Below the pieces are notes generated by a model that saw only the letters and a list, made by a program, of their open reading frames with translations, made no database searches and was not told where the DNA came from. A DNA stretch of 64,000 bases, from the NCBI GenBank assembly GCA_013519935.1, contig JACDUA010000005.1, positions 1 to 64,000 on the forward strand, in the 5' to 3' direction. The position numbers were made by a program, and so were the translations under genes. Source of the DNA: Ectothiorhodospiraceae bacterium WFHF3C12. Lineage in GTDB: Bacteria; Pseudomonadota; Gammaproteobacteria; Nitrococcales; Nitrococcaceae. Below, piece after piece: positions 1 through 8,797 of the stretch (the first letter of the stretch is position 1; each line of letters opens with the position of its first letter).

Positions 1-242
1 GCGCCAGCGCCGAGCAGGCCCTGTATCGCCGGGGCGTACCAGGGCAGGGGTACGCCGAACTGGCCGATCACGGCCAGGGCGGTCAGATAGGTGCCAACCA
101 CCGCGGTGGCGGCAAGCCAGCCCGGGGTACCGGCCGGGCGCGACAGCGCCAGCGCCGCGATGAGGGTCAGGGGCAGTACCAACTGAAGCCCCAGGATCGA
201 GGCAAGGATCTGGGTCTCGATGGATAGCGAGCTCAGTGCCAT
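1..242 (-). CDS. Membrane protein, N-terminal fragment (gene runs off the left edge)
   Basis: An open frame starts with ATG at 242 on the minus strand and continues past base 1, so only about 80 residues are visible. The translation is strongly hydrophobic, with two to three likely membrane helices (around residues 10-33, 40-60 and 65-80) joined by short loops. Nothing in the visible part identifies a family. It is divergent from the diguanylate cyclase gene to its right. The start is plausible but has no strong ribosome binding site. Confidence 0.5.
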   Translation of the reverse strand, partial: MALSSLSIETQILASILGLQLVLPLTLIAALALSRPAGTPGWLAATAVVGTYLTALAVIGQFGVPLPWYAPAIQGLLGAG

Positions 243-383
243 CGTGCCGGTTGTCCGTCTATGGTTTGTGCAATGGGCGCCAGCGTATATGCTTGACGGC
301 GGGGCCCGCGATGGAGGCGCGGACGCAGCGCCCGGGCCCCATGGACGCCGGGCGCCGACCGGCACGTGATGGAGTACGACGGG

Positions 384-1547
384 ATGCGGAAAATCTGGGT
401 CCGGACGGAAGCCGGCAGCCGCGTGTTCAGGGAACGCCGGCAAATGGGGGACCGCCGCGCGCCTGCGCCGCGTCCGCCGACGCGGTCCGCCACCGTTCCC
501 CTGCGGGTGCCGACGGTTACCGAGCAGGCGATACAGTTTCTCACGCGTTACCTCTTCTGCGGCCTGGGTCTGGCCTTTTTCAATGTTGCCTTCCCTGAAT
601 CACCGCGACTGCTGCCCGTCGAGTTCATAAACGCGGCGTTCGCCCTGTACCTGATCGCCAATACCGGGTTCTTCCTGCATGCCTGGCAGCACCCCGAATC
701 CCTGTCGCGGTACCGCGTCGCCATGTGGCTGGATATCGTCATGGTATCCATGTGCCTGGTCGCCGATCCCAACGAAGTCCCGCCCTCGGCAATCGTCTAC
801 ATCATGGTGGTGCTGGGCAACGGCATGCGTTACGGCCTGCGGCTGTTCGGCGAGGCCGTGGTCGGCAGCTTCGCCGGCGCCATGCTGGCGGTAAGCCTTC
901 GTTTCGCGCCTTCCGCGGAGTTCCATCCGGGCCTGCTGTTCGTCAATCTCTTCGGCGGCATCATTCTTGTCTACGCCTACATCCTGATGAGCCGCGTGGA
1001 GGCCAGCCGCCGGGCGCTGGAGCAGAAAAGCCAGGTGGACGCGCTGACCGGCATCGTCAACCGAAGGGGGCTGGAGTTCATGGCCCAGCGGCTGTTCGCG
1101 GAGGCCGAACGCACCGGCCGTGGTTTCACGGTGATGTTCGCCGACATGGACAACTTCAAACAGGTCAACGACCGTTACGGCCATGCCGAGGGTGACCGCG
1201 TGCTGCGACAGCTCGCGCATATCCTCCAGTCGAGCATACGCGAGTCCGACGTGGCTGGCCGCCACGGGGGCGACGAGTTCGTGATCATCCTGCCCCATAC
1301 CCGGCCCGGCCACGCCGAGGACGTTGCCCGCCGGATACAGGACAAGGTGCGCCACTGGGCGCGGGACAATGCACTCGACTGCAGCATCTCGGTGGGCATC
1401 GGCGAGGCGCCCGCTCTGGGGGGCGATCTGGAGACCGTGCTGCGCCGGGTCGACGAGGCCATGTACGCGGTCAAACGCGAGGGCGGCGGCGTGCAGGTGG
1501 TTCCGCGGTTGGGCGACACCCTCGGCGTCCCGGCGCCGGCACGCTGA
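384..1547 (+). CDS. Membrane-anchored diguanylate cyclase (GGDEF)
   Basis: This 387-residue protein should make cyclic di-GMP from two GTP. The N-terminal half (about residues 40-200) holds five or six hydrophobic segments, an integral-membrane sensor region. A short linker leads to a complete GGDEF domain with the catalytic GGDEF at residues 295-299. An RxxD product-inhibition site (RESD) lies five residues before it. The ATG at 384 is chosen because GGAG lies about 8 bases upstream; GTG 366 and ATG 369 are in-frame alternatives without a good ribosome binding site. No EAL domain is present. The input signal is unknown. Confidence 0.9.
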   Translation: MRKIWVRTEAGSRVFRERRQMGDRRAPAPRPPTRSATVPLRVPTVTEQAIQFLTRYLFCGLGLAFFNVAFPESPRLLPVEFINAAFALYLIANTGFFLHAWQHPESLSRYRVAMWLDIVMVSMCLVADPNEVPPSAIVYIMVVLGNGMRYGLRLFGEAVVGSFAGAMLAVSLRFAPSAEFHPGLLFVNLFGGIILVYAYILMSRVEASRRALEQKSQVDALTGIVNRRGLEFMAQRLFAEAERTGRGFTVMFADMDNFKQVNDRYGHAEGDRVLRQLAHILQSSIRESDVAGRHGGDEFVIILPHTRPGHAEDVARRIQDKVRHWARDNALDCSISVGIGEAPALGGDLETVLRRVDEAMYAVKREGGGVQVVPRLGDTLGVPAPAR

Positions 1548-1550
1548 ACG

Positions 1551-2402
1551 CTAGCGCCTGCGCTTGCGCACCAGCCCCTCCTGGGCAACGGACGCCACCA
1601 GCGTGCCCTCGCGGTCGTAGATCCGTCCGAAGTTCAGCCCCCGGGAGTTGCAGGCGTTGGGGCTCTCCATTTCGTAGAGCAGCCAGTCGTCCATGCGGAA
1701 GGGCCGGTGCAGCCACAGGGCATGATCCAGACTGGCGGCGAACACATCGCCATTCATGATGGATGCGCCGTGGGGCAGCAGCGCCGTGGACAGCAGCTCG
1801 AAATCGGACGCGTAGGCCAGCAGTGCCTGGTGCATGCGGTGGTCGTCGGGCATGGGCTCCGTGGCGCGCAGCCAGTTGCAGCGGCTGGCCGGGCGCTTCT
1901 CGGGCACGCGTTTGTCCATGGGGTCGACAGGGCGGATCTCCACCGGCCGGGCAATGGTGAGGGGTTCCGGCAGGCGTCCGTCCTCGTCGGCATAAAGCTC
2001 CTGCTGGGTCTTGAGGGTTTCGGGCTCCGGCACGTTAGGGGGCGCCGGCTCCTGGTGCTCGAAACCGTCCTCGGGAAGCTGGAAGGAGGCGGACATGTCG
2101 AAAATGGGCCGTCCGTGCTGGATGGCGACGATGTGCCGCGTGTTGAAGGTGCCGCCGTCGCGAATCCGGTTGACCTGGTAGACGATGGGGGCCTTGGCGT
2201 CGCCCGCCCGCAGGAAATAGGCGTGGCAGGAGTGGGCGATTCGCTCGGGGTCCACCGTCTGGGTGGCCGCCATCAGGGCCTGCCCGAGGACCTGGCCGCC
2301 GAACAGGTTCGGGAACCCGAGATCGTAGCTGACCCCCCGGAAGATGTTCTGTTCGATGGTCTCGAGATGGAAGATCTCCAGCAGTGTGTTCAGGCCGCTC
2401 AC
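1551..2402 (-). CDS. tesB: Acyl-CoA thioesterase II
   Basis: TesB hydrolyses medium- and long-chain acyl-CoA to free fatty acid and CoA in the cytoplasm. The 283-residue protein has the usual TesB length and double-hotdog layout, with the N-terminal motif FGGQVLGQAL near residue 34 and a C-terminal hotdog ending in a basic tail. The start is GTG with AGGAG about 8 bases upstream. It converges with the diguanylate cyclase gene, with only a few bases between the stops. The following flavodoxin-like gene lies upstream on the same strand. Confidence 0.93.
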   Translation of the reverse strand: MSGLNTLLEIFHLETIEQNIFRGVSYDLGFPNLFGGQVLGQALMAATQTVDPERIAHSCHAYFLRAGDAKAPIVYQVNRIRDGGTFNTRHIVAIQHGRPIFDMSASFQLPEDGFEHQEPAPPNVPEPETLKTQQELYADEDGRLPEPLTIARPVEIRPVDPMDKRVPEKRPASRCNWLRATEPMPDDHRMHQALLAYASDFELLSTALLPHGASIMNGDVFAASLDHALWLHRPFRMDDWLLYEMESPNACNSRGLNFGRIYDREGTLVASVAQEGLVRKRRR

Positions 2403-2506
2403 GGTGCGTCTCCTTTTTGTGATCCTGCCGGGCAGCCGTACACGGCGGCCGCCAAACCGGCTATTTCACCATACTTCGCCGCGTGCCGCTTGGGGTGTCC
2501 GCCCGC

Positions 2507-2977
2507 TCAGAGGATGCCTGCGTCCAGCCCCGCGGCCATGTACAGGCCCAGCTCCTCGCACTGTCCGATGAAGGCCTCGTCGAATTCGCCGCGGCAGAGC
2601 AGCGGTTCCTGGGCGGGGCGCCAGCGCAGTCCGGTGGTGATGCTGTCCACCGCGCGCAAGGTGCCGGTGCCGTCGCGTCCGGCACGCACGTAAAGCGCAT
2701 AGGGCAGCCCCTCCGTCTTTTCCAGGCAGGGGTAATAGGTGCGGTCGAAGAAGTCCTTGAGCGCACCGCTCATGTAGCCCAGGTTCTCCGTGGTGCCGAG
2801 GATAATGGCGTCGGCCTCCAGCACGTCGTCCGGCCCGGCCTCCAGTGGTGGCAGGTAACGTGTCTCCACCGCTTCGATGTCCTCGTGGCGGGCGCCGGTC
2901 AGCACGGCGTCTTTCATGCGCCGCGTATTGGGCGAGGGGGCGTGGGCCACTACCAGCAATCGTTTCGTTTCGCTCAT
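2507..2977 (-). CDS. Flavodoxin-like NAD(P)H-dependent oxidoreductase
   Basis: A 156-residue protein with a flavodoxin fold: an N-terminal beta strand (RLLVVAHAPSPNT) leads into the FMN phosphate loop. Later segments ADAIILGTTENLGYMSG and the FFDRTYYP region match flavodoxin and WrbA/NADPH-FMN reductase-like proteins. It probably binds FMN and acts as a small flavin reductase or electron carrier; the partner is not evident. ATG with GAGGAG upstream. It lies close to the omega-amidase gene on the same strand, so the two may be cotranscribed. Confidence 0.75.
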   Translation of the reverse strand: MSETKRLLVVAHAPSPNTRRMKDAVLTGARHEDIEAVETRYLPPLEAGPDDVLEADAIILGTTENLGYMSGALKDFFDRTYYPCLEKTEGLPYALYVRAGRDGTGTLRAVDSITTGLRWRPAQEPLLCRGEFDEAFIGQCEELGLYMAAGLDAGIL

Positions 2978-2995
2978 CGGGCCTTCTCCTCGGGC

Positions 2996-3772
2996 TCACG
3001 GACCCAGGGTGAACCGATCGGCGTCAAGATGGGCCGGAAAGCGTTCCCGGTAAGCCACCAGCGCCGCGTGGTCGAGGGTCACGGTGGTCACGCCCTCGGC
3101 ATCGCCGCAGTCCGCCAGGGTATCGCCGAGGGTGTCCAGGGCAACGCTGCCACCACTGTATTCCACGCCGTTGCCGTCGATACCGACGCGGTTGACCCCC
3201 ACGACATAGCACAGATTCTCGATGGCGCGGGCCTGCAGCAGCCGGCGCCAGCGCTCCCGCCGCGCGGCCGGCCAGTTGGCCACGTAGATGAGCAGGTCAT
3301 AGTCCTGCTGGTTGCGGCTCCAGACCGGGAAGCGCAGGTCGTAGCAGACCAGGGGGCAGATCCGCCAGTCGCCGATGGCGGCCACCAGGCGCCGTGTCCC
3401 GGCCTGGTAGTGATGTTGCTCGCCGGCCATGCGGAACAGATGGCGCTTGTCGTAGGTCAGCAGCTCGCCCCCGGGGGTAGCCCAGTGAAGGCGGTTGAAA
3501 TGCCCCGATCCCTCCGTGACCGCCAGGCTGCCCGTGATCACCGCCCCCAGGCGCCGCGCCATTGCCTGCATCCAGAGCACGGAGGCGCCATCGTGGGGCT
3601 CGGCATGAGCCTCCGGCGCCATGGTGAAGCCGGTATTGAACATTTCCGGCAGAACCACGAGGTCCACGTCCGCCGCCACGGCCCCGAGACGCTGTTCCAG
3701 CAGGTCGCGATTGGCCGCCGGGTCGTGCCAGTGCAGTGGCGTCTGGACCAGCGCGAGTTTCAGATCCGGCAT
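2996..3772 (-). CDS. yafV: Omega-amidase, carbon-nitrogen hydrolase family (YafV/Nit2-like)
   Basis: A 258-residue nitrilase-superfamily enzyme. The Glu-Lys-Cys catalytic set is visible: Glu in LPEMFNTGFTM, Lys in DKRHLF and Cys in CYDLRFP. The C-terminal half (NWPAARRERW) is typical of YafV/Nit2 omega-amidases, which hydrolyse alpha-ketoglutaramate to alpha-ketoglutarate and ammonia. The gene overlaps the upstream aminotransferase by 13 bases. That fits the known pairing in which a glutamine-dependent transaminase releases alpha-ketoglutaramate and the omega-amidase clears it, making the transamination irreversible. Confidence 0.9.
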   Translation of the reverse strand: MPDLKLALVQTPLHWHDPAANRDLLEQRLGAVAADVDLVVLPEMFNTGFTMAPEAHAEPHDGASVLWMQAMARRLGAVITGSLAVTEGSGHFNRLHWATPGGELLTYDKRHLFRMAGEQHHYQAGTRRLVAAIGDWRICPLVCYDLRFPVWSRNQQDYDLLIYVANWPAARRERWRRLLQARAIENLCYVVGVNRVGIDGNGVEYSGGSVALDTLGDTLADCGDAEGVTTVTLDHAALVAYRERFPAHLDADRFTLGP

Positions 3773-4908
3773 AGTCTCTCTCCCGCGGCGTCCAGTGTCT
3801 CGTCGCGTTTGGCGAAGCAGAAGCGCAGCAGCCGCTGCCCCGCCGGCGGCCGCTCGTAGAACGGCGACAGCGGGATGGCGGCGACCCCCGTTTGCTCGAT
3901 GAGATGGTCGGCAAAGTCGACGTCGTCAAGATCGGACAGTGCACTGTAGTCCGCCAGCTGAAAATAGGTGCCCGGCGTCGGTACCAGCTTGAAGCCCGCA
4001 CGCTCCAGATGGGCAGTGAACCTATCCCGTTTGGACTGGTACATGACGGCCAGCGCGGCCGGGTGATCCGGTTCCTCCGCCATGAAGCCCGCCAGGGCCA
4101 CCTGGGCCGGGGTCATGGTGGCAAAGGTGACGTACTGGTGGATCTTCCTCAGCTCCGCGGTCAGCGCCGGCGGGGCAACGCAGTAGCCGACCTTCCAGCC
4201 GGTGCAGTGGAAGGTCTTGCCGAAGGAACCGACCACGAAGCTGCGCTCGCGCAGCTGCGGGTGAGCATGCACGCTGTGGTGCGGGCGGGCGTCGAAGACG
4301 ATGTGCTCGTAGACTTCGTCGGCGAGTATCAGGATGCCCGTGTCGTGGACCAGGGCCGCCAGCTCGTCGAGGTCCGTCCGCGAGAACACCGCACCCGATG
4401 GATTGTGGGGGTTGTTGACGATGATCAGGCGGGTTCGCGCCGTGATCCGCTCAGCCAGCTGCCGCCAGTCGACGCGAAAGCTCCCGGCCTCCAGCGGCAT
4501 CCGCACGACGCTGCCGCCGGCCAGTTGAACCGCGGGGCCGTAGGCGTCGTAGGCAGGGTCCAGGATGACGACCTCGTCGCCGGGCGCGACACTGGCCTGA
4601 ATGGCGTCGAACAGGGCCTCGGTGGCCCCGGACGTCACGGTGATCTCCCGTTCGGCGTCGGGACGATGGCCGTCACGCCCATCCAGCAGACGGGCAATCG
4701 CTTCGCGCAGCGCCTCCACGCCGTGCAGGGGCGCGTACTGGTTATGGCCGGCCGCCACCGCTTCGTCCAGCAGAGAGCGAAGGCGCGAAGGCACGGGAAT
4801 GTCGGGGAAGCCCTGGGAGAGATTGATGGCGTCGCGTTCCAGGGCCTTGCGGGTCATCACCGAGAATATGGTGGTGCCCACGTCGGGTAGCTTGCTGGGG
4901 ATCTGCAA
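3760..4908 (-). CDS. ybdL: PLP-dependent methionine/glutamine aminotransferase (YbdL-like)
   Basis: A class I/II fold-type I aminotransferase of about 382 residues, close to the length of E. coli YbdL. The PLP lysine lies in SFGKTFHCTGWK, and NLSQGFPD near the N terminus and NNPHNPSG in the middle are typical. YbdL-type enzymes prefer methionine and glutamine with keto-acid acceptors such as the keto acid of methionine. No ATG precedes the conserved N-terminal region; TTG at 4908 has GGAG 7 bases upstream and is preferred over TTG 4932. The end overlaps the omega-amidase start, indicating translational coupling. Confidence 0.88.
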   Translation of the reverse strand: MQIPSKLPDVGTTIFSVMTRKALERDAINLSQGFPDIPVPSRLRSLLDEAVAAGHNQYAPLHGVEALREAIARLLDGRDGHRPDAEREITVTSGATEALFDAIQASVAPGDEVVILDPAYDAYGPAVQLAGGSVVRMPLEAGSFRVDWRQLAERITARTRLIIVNNPHNPSGAVFSRTDLDELAALVHDTGILILADEVYEHIVFDARPHHSVHAHPQLRERSFVVGSFGKTFHCTGWKVGYCVAPPALTAELRKIHQYVTFATMTPAQVALAGFMAEEPDHPAALAVMYQSKRDRFTAHLERAGFKLVPTPGTYFQLADYSALSDLDDVDFADHLIEQTGVAAIPLSPFYERPPAGQRLLRFCFAKRDETLDAAGERLCRI

Positions 4909-5010
4909 CGGCTTGCTCCGGTGACCACGCAAATTACCAGATTCGCAGAGCGCGGCGGTGATCGCAATTGCCGAGGCCGCTCAGCCGGAGCGCGGCGCGG
5001 TGGCGGTCTG

Positions 5011-5120
5011 CTACGGCGATCCGCCGGGCGGGCAGAAGACGACCTGATTGCGGCCCCTGCGCTTGGCCTCGTAGAGCGCGCGGTCGGCACTGTCGATGAG
5101 CGCATCCGCCGCGTGCGCGG
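5011..5120 (-). pseudogene. Remnant of a GGDEF domain (C-terminal end only)
   Basis: On the minus strand, reading towards a TAG at 5013-5011, is a peptide ending in LIDSADRALYEAKRRGRNQ plus a short tail. This matches the last helix and strand of diguanylate cyclase domains almost perfectly. Before it the frame quickly loses resemblance: no RxxD, GGDEF or SxGxA segment is found within the roughly 230 bases up to the next gene. There is no credible start. I read it as the surviving 3' end of a deleted diguanylate cyclase gene. It sits between the aminotransferase and an intact GGDEF gene on the other strand. Confidence 0.7.
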
Positions 5121-5349
5121 GTTGTGATCCCCTGCGCACCGGCCAGCCAGGGCCCGGACGCTTGAGTGGTGTCGGCGGGGGTTACACGTGATAGTGTTGG
5201 TGCCATGGTCGTCCCGGCAGTCTTTGTCAGCACGGAACCTTGCCGTGAGCGTGCCGGGATGCACCGCGTCACCGGCCGGACAAAATCCACAACTAGCCGG
5301 CCGTTCTCCCCGATACGCCTCGCCGGTTTTTGAGGGAGCGGGACTATCG

Positions 5350-6918
5350 ATGAAAGGCTTGCGTCGGGTGCGTTCGCCAAGCTGGCGGGCCGGGCAAGTC
5401 GCGTTGGTGTACGCGAGCATTGCCGCGCTCTGGATCGGGTTTTCGGATGCGCTGGTGGAGGCCTGGGTGGACGACCCGCAGGCCCTCACGCGCGTGCAGA
5501 TGGTCAAGGGTTGGCTGTTCGTGGCGGTAACCGCCGGGGTGCTGTTCGTGTCCCTGCAACGGCTCCTTGCTGCCGATTCCCGGCTGCTCGCCCGGTTCGA
5601 GAGTCAGCGCCGGGAGCTCCGCGAGCTGAGCCAGTTCCGTGAAGGCATCATCGACAACGCCAGCATCTGGATCAACGTCATCGACCCGCATGCCCGGGTG
5701 GTGGTCTGGAACAAGGCCGCCGAGCAGATAAGCGGTTACCGGCGGGAGGACGTGCTCGGCACCACCCGGATCTGGGAACTGCTCTATCCGGATCCCGATT
5801 ACCGCGATTTCATCACGCGCACTGCGGCGGAGATCATCGCCGACGGGGTCGAGGTCACCGAGTTCGAGACGTTTATCCGCACCAAGGGTGGCGAAAGTCG
5901 CAGCATTGCCTGGAATTCGCGCCGGTTCTTCGGGGACGACGGCGAGATCGTCGGATCCGTGGCGATCGGTCGCGATATCACCGACCGCAAGCAGGCCGAG
6001 GCAGCGCTCCGCGCCCGTGAGCAGCAGCTCGCCAATCTCATGGCCAACATGCCCGGCATGGCCTACCGCTGCGTCAACGACCCCGAGTGGACCATGGAGT
6101 TCGTCTCCAGCGGCTGCCTGGAGCTCACCGGTTATCCACCAGAGGCGCTGGTGAACAACCGCGAGATTGGCTACGCAAGTCTGGTTCATCCGGACGATCG
6201 CGAGCGGCTCTGGGATCAGACCCAGGCCGCCGTCCGCGAGGGTCGGCCGTATGCGCACGAATACCGGCTGCGAACGCGCAGTGAGGAAGAGATCTGGGTC
6301 TGGGAGCAGGGTCGGGCGGTCGCGGATTCCGGTGGGAGGGTCCTGGAAGGGATCATCATGAACATCACCGATCGCAAGAACCTGGAACAGGAACTGTCCA
6401 GCCTCGCCCGCTGCGATCCCCTGACAGGTCTGGCCAATCGCCGCGAGTTCTACAAGCTGCTGGTGGACGAGCTGGAACGGGCCCAGCGCTACGATCGTCC
6501 ACTGGCGCTGCTGTGGCTGGATCTGGATGACTTCAAACAGGTCAACGACCGGCTCGGGCACCTGGCCGGCGACGAGGTGCTGCGTCGCCTTGCTCACCTG
6601 CTCGCGGACAGTGTCCGCACCGCCGACCGCGTCGCCCGCATCGGTGGGGAGGAATTCGTGGTTCTGCTGCCGGAGATGGGGCTGGAGGAGGCTTCCGAGA
6701 CCGCGGAACGGCTGCGCCGGCTGGTCGGGGAGACCCGTTTCGAGTTGGACGGCGGGGACGCGGTGAGCACCACGGTCAGCGTCGGCGTTGCCGTCTACCC
6801 CGTTCACGGCGCCAGCGTCGACGATCTGGCGGGGGCCGCCGACCAGGCGATGTACGACGCCAAACGCGCCGGGCGCGATCGGGTGCGACAGTCCGGCGAG
6901 GCGCTGCAGGGCGCCTAG
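5350..6918 (+). CDS. PAS-PAS-GGDEF diguanylate cyclase
   Basis: A 522-residue protein: two N-terminal membrane segments (about 15-35 and 50-72) flanking a short periplasmic stretch, two PAS/PAC domains (about 98-220 and 225-345), then a GGDEF domain. The active-site motif is GGEEF at residues 432-436, and the RxxD inhibition site (RTAD) lies five residues before it, so the enzyme should be active and feedback controlled. Start ATG 5350 has GAGGGAG about 10 bases upstream; an in-frame extension to 5188 lacks such a site. The PAS domains could sense a ligand, redox state or light, but no cofactor-binding residue can be assigned by eye. Confidence 0.93.
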   Translation: MKGLRRVRSPSWRAGQVALVYASIAALWIGFSDALVEAWVDDPQALTRVQMVKGWLFVAVTAGVLFVSLQRLLAADSRLLARFESQRRELRELSQFREGIIDNASIWINVIDPHARVVVWNKAAEQISGYRREDVLGTTRIWELLYPDPDYRDFITRTAAEIIADGVEVTEFETFIRTKGGESRSIAWNSRRFFGDDGEIVGSVAIGRDITDRKQAEAALRAREQQLANLMANMPGMAYRCVNDPEWTMEFVSSGCLELTGYPPEALVNNREIGYASLVHPDDRERLWDQTQAAVREGRPYAHEYRLRTRSEEEIWVWEQGRAVADSGGRVLEGIIMNITDRKNLEQELSSLARCDPLTGLANRREFYKLLVDELERAQRYDRPLALLWLDLDDFKQVNDRLGHLAGDEVLRRLAHLLADSVRTADRVARIGGEEFVVLLPEMGLEEASETAERLRRLVGETRFELDGGDAVSTTVSVGVAVYPVHGASVDDLAGAADQAMYDAKRAGRDRVRQSGEALQGA

Positions 6919-7081
6919 CCTGACGGCGCAGTGGTCTGCCGCCTGTCTGCCGGGCGTACGGGGCGCTGGCAAGGCGGCGGTGCGCCGGCGTGGCACCGTC
7001 ACGCCGGGCGACACCGTCAGCGCGTCGCGCCGGGGGAGGTAGACATGGCGACAGCCAGCAGGACTCAGGGAGAGGGGGATT

Positions 7082-8173
7082 ATGGAGGATTGGAGTCAGG
7101 AACTGCCCGCCGCGCATGACGACCAGGTTCGTTTCGAGCTCTCGCGTGGCGCGGTAACGGACAACGGCGCCACGCCCTGGACAGCCGTGCTTGGTCTTGG
7201 CACGCCGCCGCAGCGTCTGCGCTTCATGCTGGACACGGGGACGGTGAATACCTGGATTACCTCCACGGCCTGTGGCACCGATGCCTGCCTCGCCCACGGC
7301 CGGTTCGACCCGAATCGCTCTTCAAGTTTCCGGGCGAGCGCCGAGCCGCCCAAGCGTGTTTCCTTCGGGCCATGGGGCACCATGGACGTGTCGCTGGGCG
7401 GGGACGTGATGGTACTCGACGCCATCGCGGAACGGACAAGTGCCACGCTCACCACCCGCGAGCGTCTCTGGCTTTACCTCGCCACGCATTATGCCGGTGC
7501 CCAGTTCGCCGCGCTGGACTGCGATGGCGGACTGGCCATACCCGCCGTGGACTGCGACCGCCCGACCGCGCTGCTGCAACAGCTCTACCGGGAGGGGCAC
7601 CTCGCCGCGCCATTGGCGTCCTTTTACTTCGACGCCCCGCGCGGCAACGGCGAGTGCCTGATGGGCGCGGCGGACCCGCGGCGCTACGATCCCGCGACGC
7701 TGAATCCGTTGCCCCTCCAGCCGCTGGCCGGCGCGTTCGATTACCTCTGGAACGTACCCATGCAGTCGCTGCGCTGCGGCGGCACAACGGTCGTGAAGGA
7801 CTCGGCGCTGGTGCTGGATACCGGTTCGTCCCGCTTCAAGGGCGGCAAGTCCGTCATACAGCGTTTCCTGGACGCGGTCACCGACGACGGGCGGTTGCCG
7901 ATCAGCGTGTCGGACCCGCTGGAACTGAACGAGTACCCCGACATCATCCTCGAGCTCGGAGGGCAGGCGTACGTGCTCACGCCCGCGGACTATTTCCTCC
8001 ACGTCGCGTCGTCCCGGTGGGAAGTGGGCATTCACCATCTGGAGGGGCTGCCCGACGAGATGCTTCTGGTGGGGTCTGTGTTTCTGGATACCGTCTACAG
8101 TGTCTTCGTCGTCTCGCCGGAAAATGGCACGGGGCAGGGGGTGATCCTGGCGCGCCCGACTCGCCGGAACTGA
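7082..8173 (+). CDS. Pepsin-like aspartic protease (family A1)
   Basis: A 363-residue protein with the two-lobed pepsin layout. The first catalytic motif is DTGTVNTW (Asp51), followed by a Cys-rich segment and FDPNRSSSF, typical of pepsins. The second is DTGSSRFKG (Asp246). There is no signal peptide and no pro-segment, which matches the cytosolic bacterial pepsin homologues called shewasins. The flap tyrosine region reads FGPWGTM, so the usual Tyr75 may be replaced. GGGAGAGGGGG precedes the ATG. Pepsin-family enzymes are common in eukaryotes but sparse in bacteria. The substrate is unknown. Confidence 0.85.
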   Translation: MEDWSQELPAAHDDQVRFELSRGAVTDNGATPWTAVLGLGTPPQRLRFMLDTGTVNTWITSTACGTDACLAHGRFDPNRSSSFRASAEPPKRVSFGPWGTMDVSLGGDVMVLDAIAERTSATLTTRERLWLYLATHYAGAQFAALDCDGGLAIPAVDCDRPTALLQQLYREGHLAAPLASFYFDAPRGNGECLMGAADPRRYDPATLNPLPLQPLAGAFDYLWNVPMQSLRCGGTTVVKDSALVLDTGSSRFKGGKSVIQRFLDAVTDDGRLPISVSDPLELNEYPDIILELGGQAYVLTPADYFLHVASSRWEVGIHHLEGLPDEMLLVGSVFLDTVYSVFVVSPENGTGQGVILARPTRRN

Positions 8174-8364
8174 GCGACAGCGGTATTCGGCGGAACGAGC
8201 GCGGCGGGTCACCGACGCCATCCCGGCGCGGACGGCAAGGGCTGTCTGACCCTGGGGCTTCGGGCGGGCGCGGGGGACTGGTGTCAGTGCCGCACAGCCC
8301 TCACCATAAGAGCACGGGCGGTCCTACAGCGAGCGCAAGACCCGGGCAAAGTGGAGAACGAGCC

Positions 8365-8796
8365 ATGGAAACGACACTGGGAACCATCATCAAGGAAAAG
8401 CCGGGCGTGCTGTACAGCGTGGCGCCGGAGGCCTCGGTACAGGAGGCGGTGAACGTCATGGTCGAAGGCGGCGTGGGCTGCGTCATGGTCATGAAGCAGG
8501 GACGGCTCGAAGGGTTGTTCACCGAGCGCGATCTGATGCATCGGGTCGTGGGCCGCGAGATTGATCCGAGCCAGATCACCACCAGCGAGGTCATGACCCG
8601 GGAGATCGCCACGGTTTCCCCGAAGCTGACGGTCGGCGAGGCCATGGCGCTGTGCACGGAGAAGCGGCTTCGCCACCTGCCCGTCTACGAGGGCGAGACC
8701 CTTATCGGCATGGTCTCTTCGGGCGATCTGACGAAATACGCGGTCAGCGAACAGCAGCACACCATCGAGGACCTGATCAAATACATCTCCGGGTAG
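8365..8796 (+). CDS. CBS-domain protein
   Basis: A 143-residue protein made of a tandem pair of CBS motifs (about 8-65 and 72-135), the Bateman module that binds adenine nucleotides or related ligands. Motifs GCVMVMKQGRLEGLFTERDL and RHLPVYEGETLIGMVSSGDL are visible. No catalytic domain is attached, so it is a stand-alone sensor or regulator of an unknown partner. ATG 8365 follows GTGGAG. The next gene, arfB, begins one base after the stop, so the two are likely cotranscribed. Confidence 0.88.
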   Translation: METTLGTIIKEKPGVLYSVAPEASVQEAVNVMVEGGVGCVMVMKQGRLEGLFTERDLMHRVVGREIDPSQITTSEVMTREIATVSPKLTVGEAMALCTEKRLRHLPVYEGETLIGMVSSGDLTKYAVSEQQHTIEDLIKYISG

Positions 8797-8797
8797 C

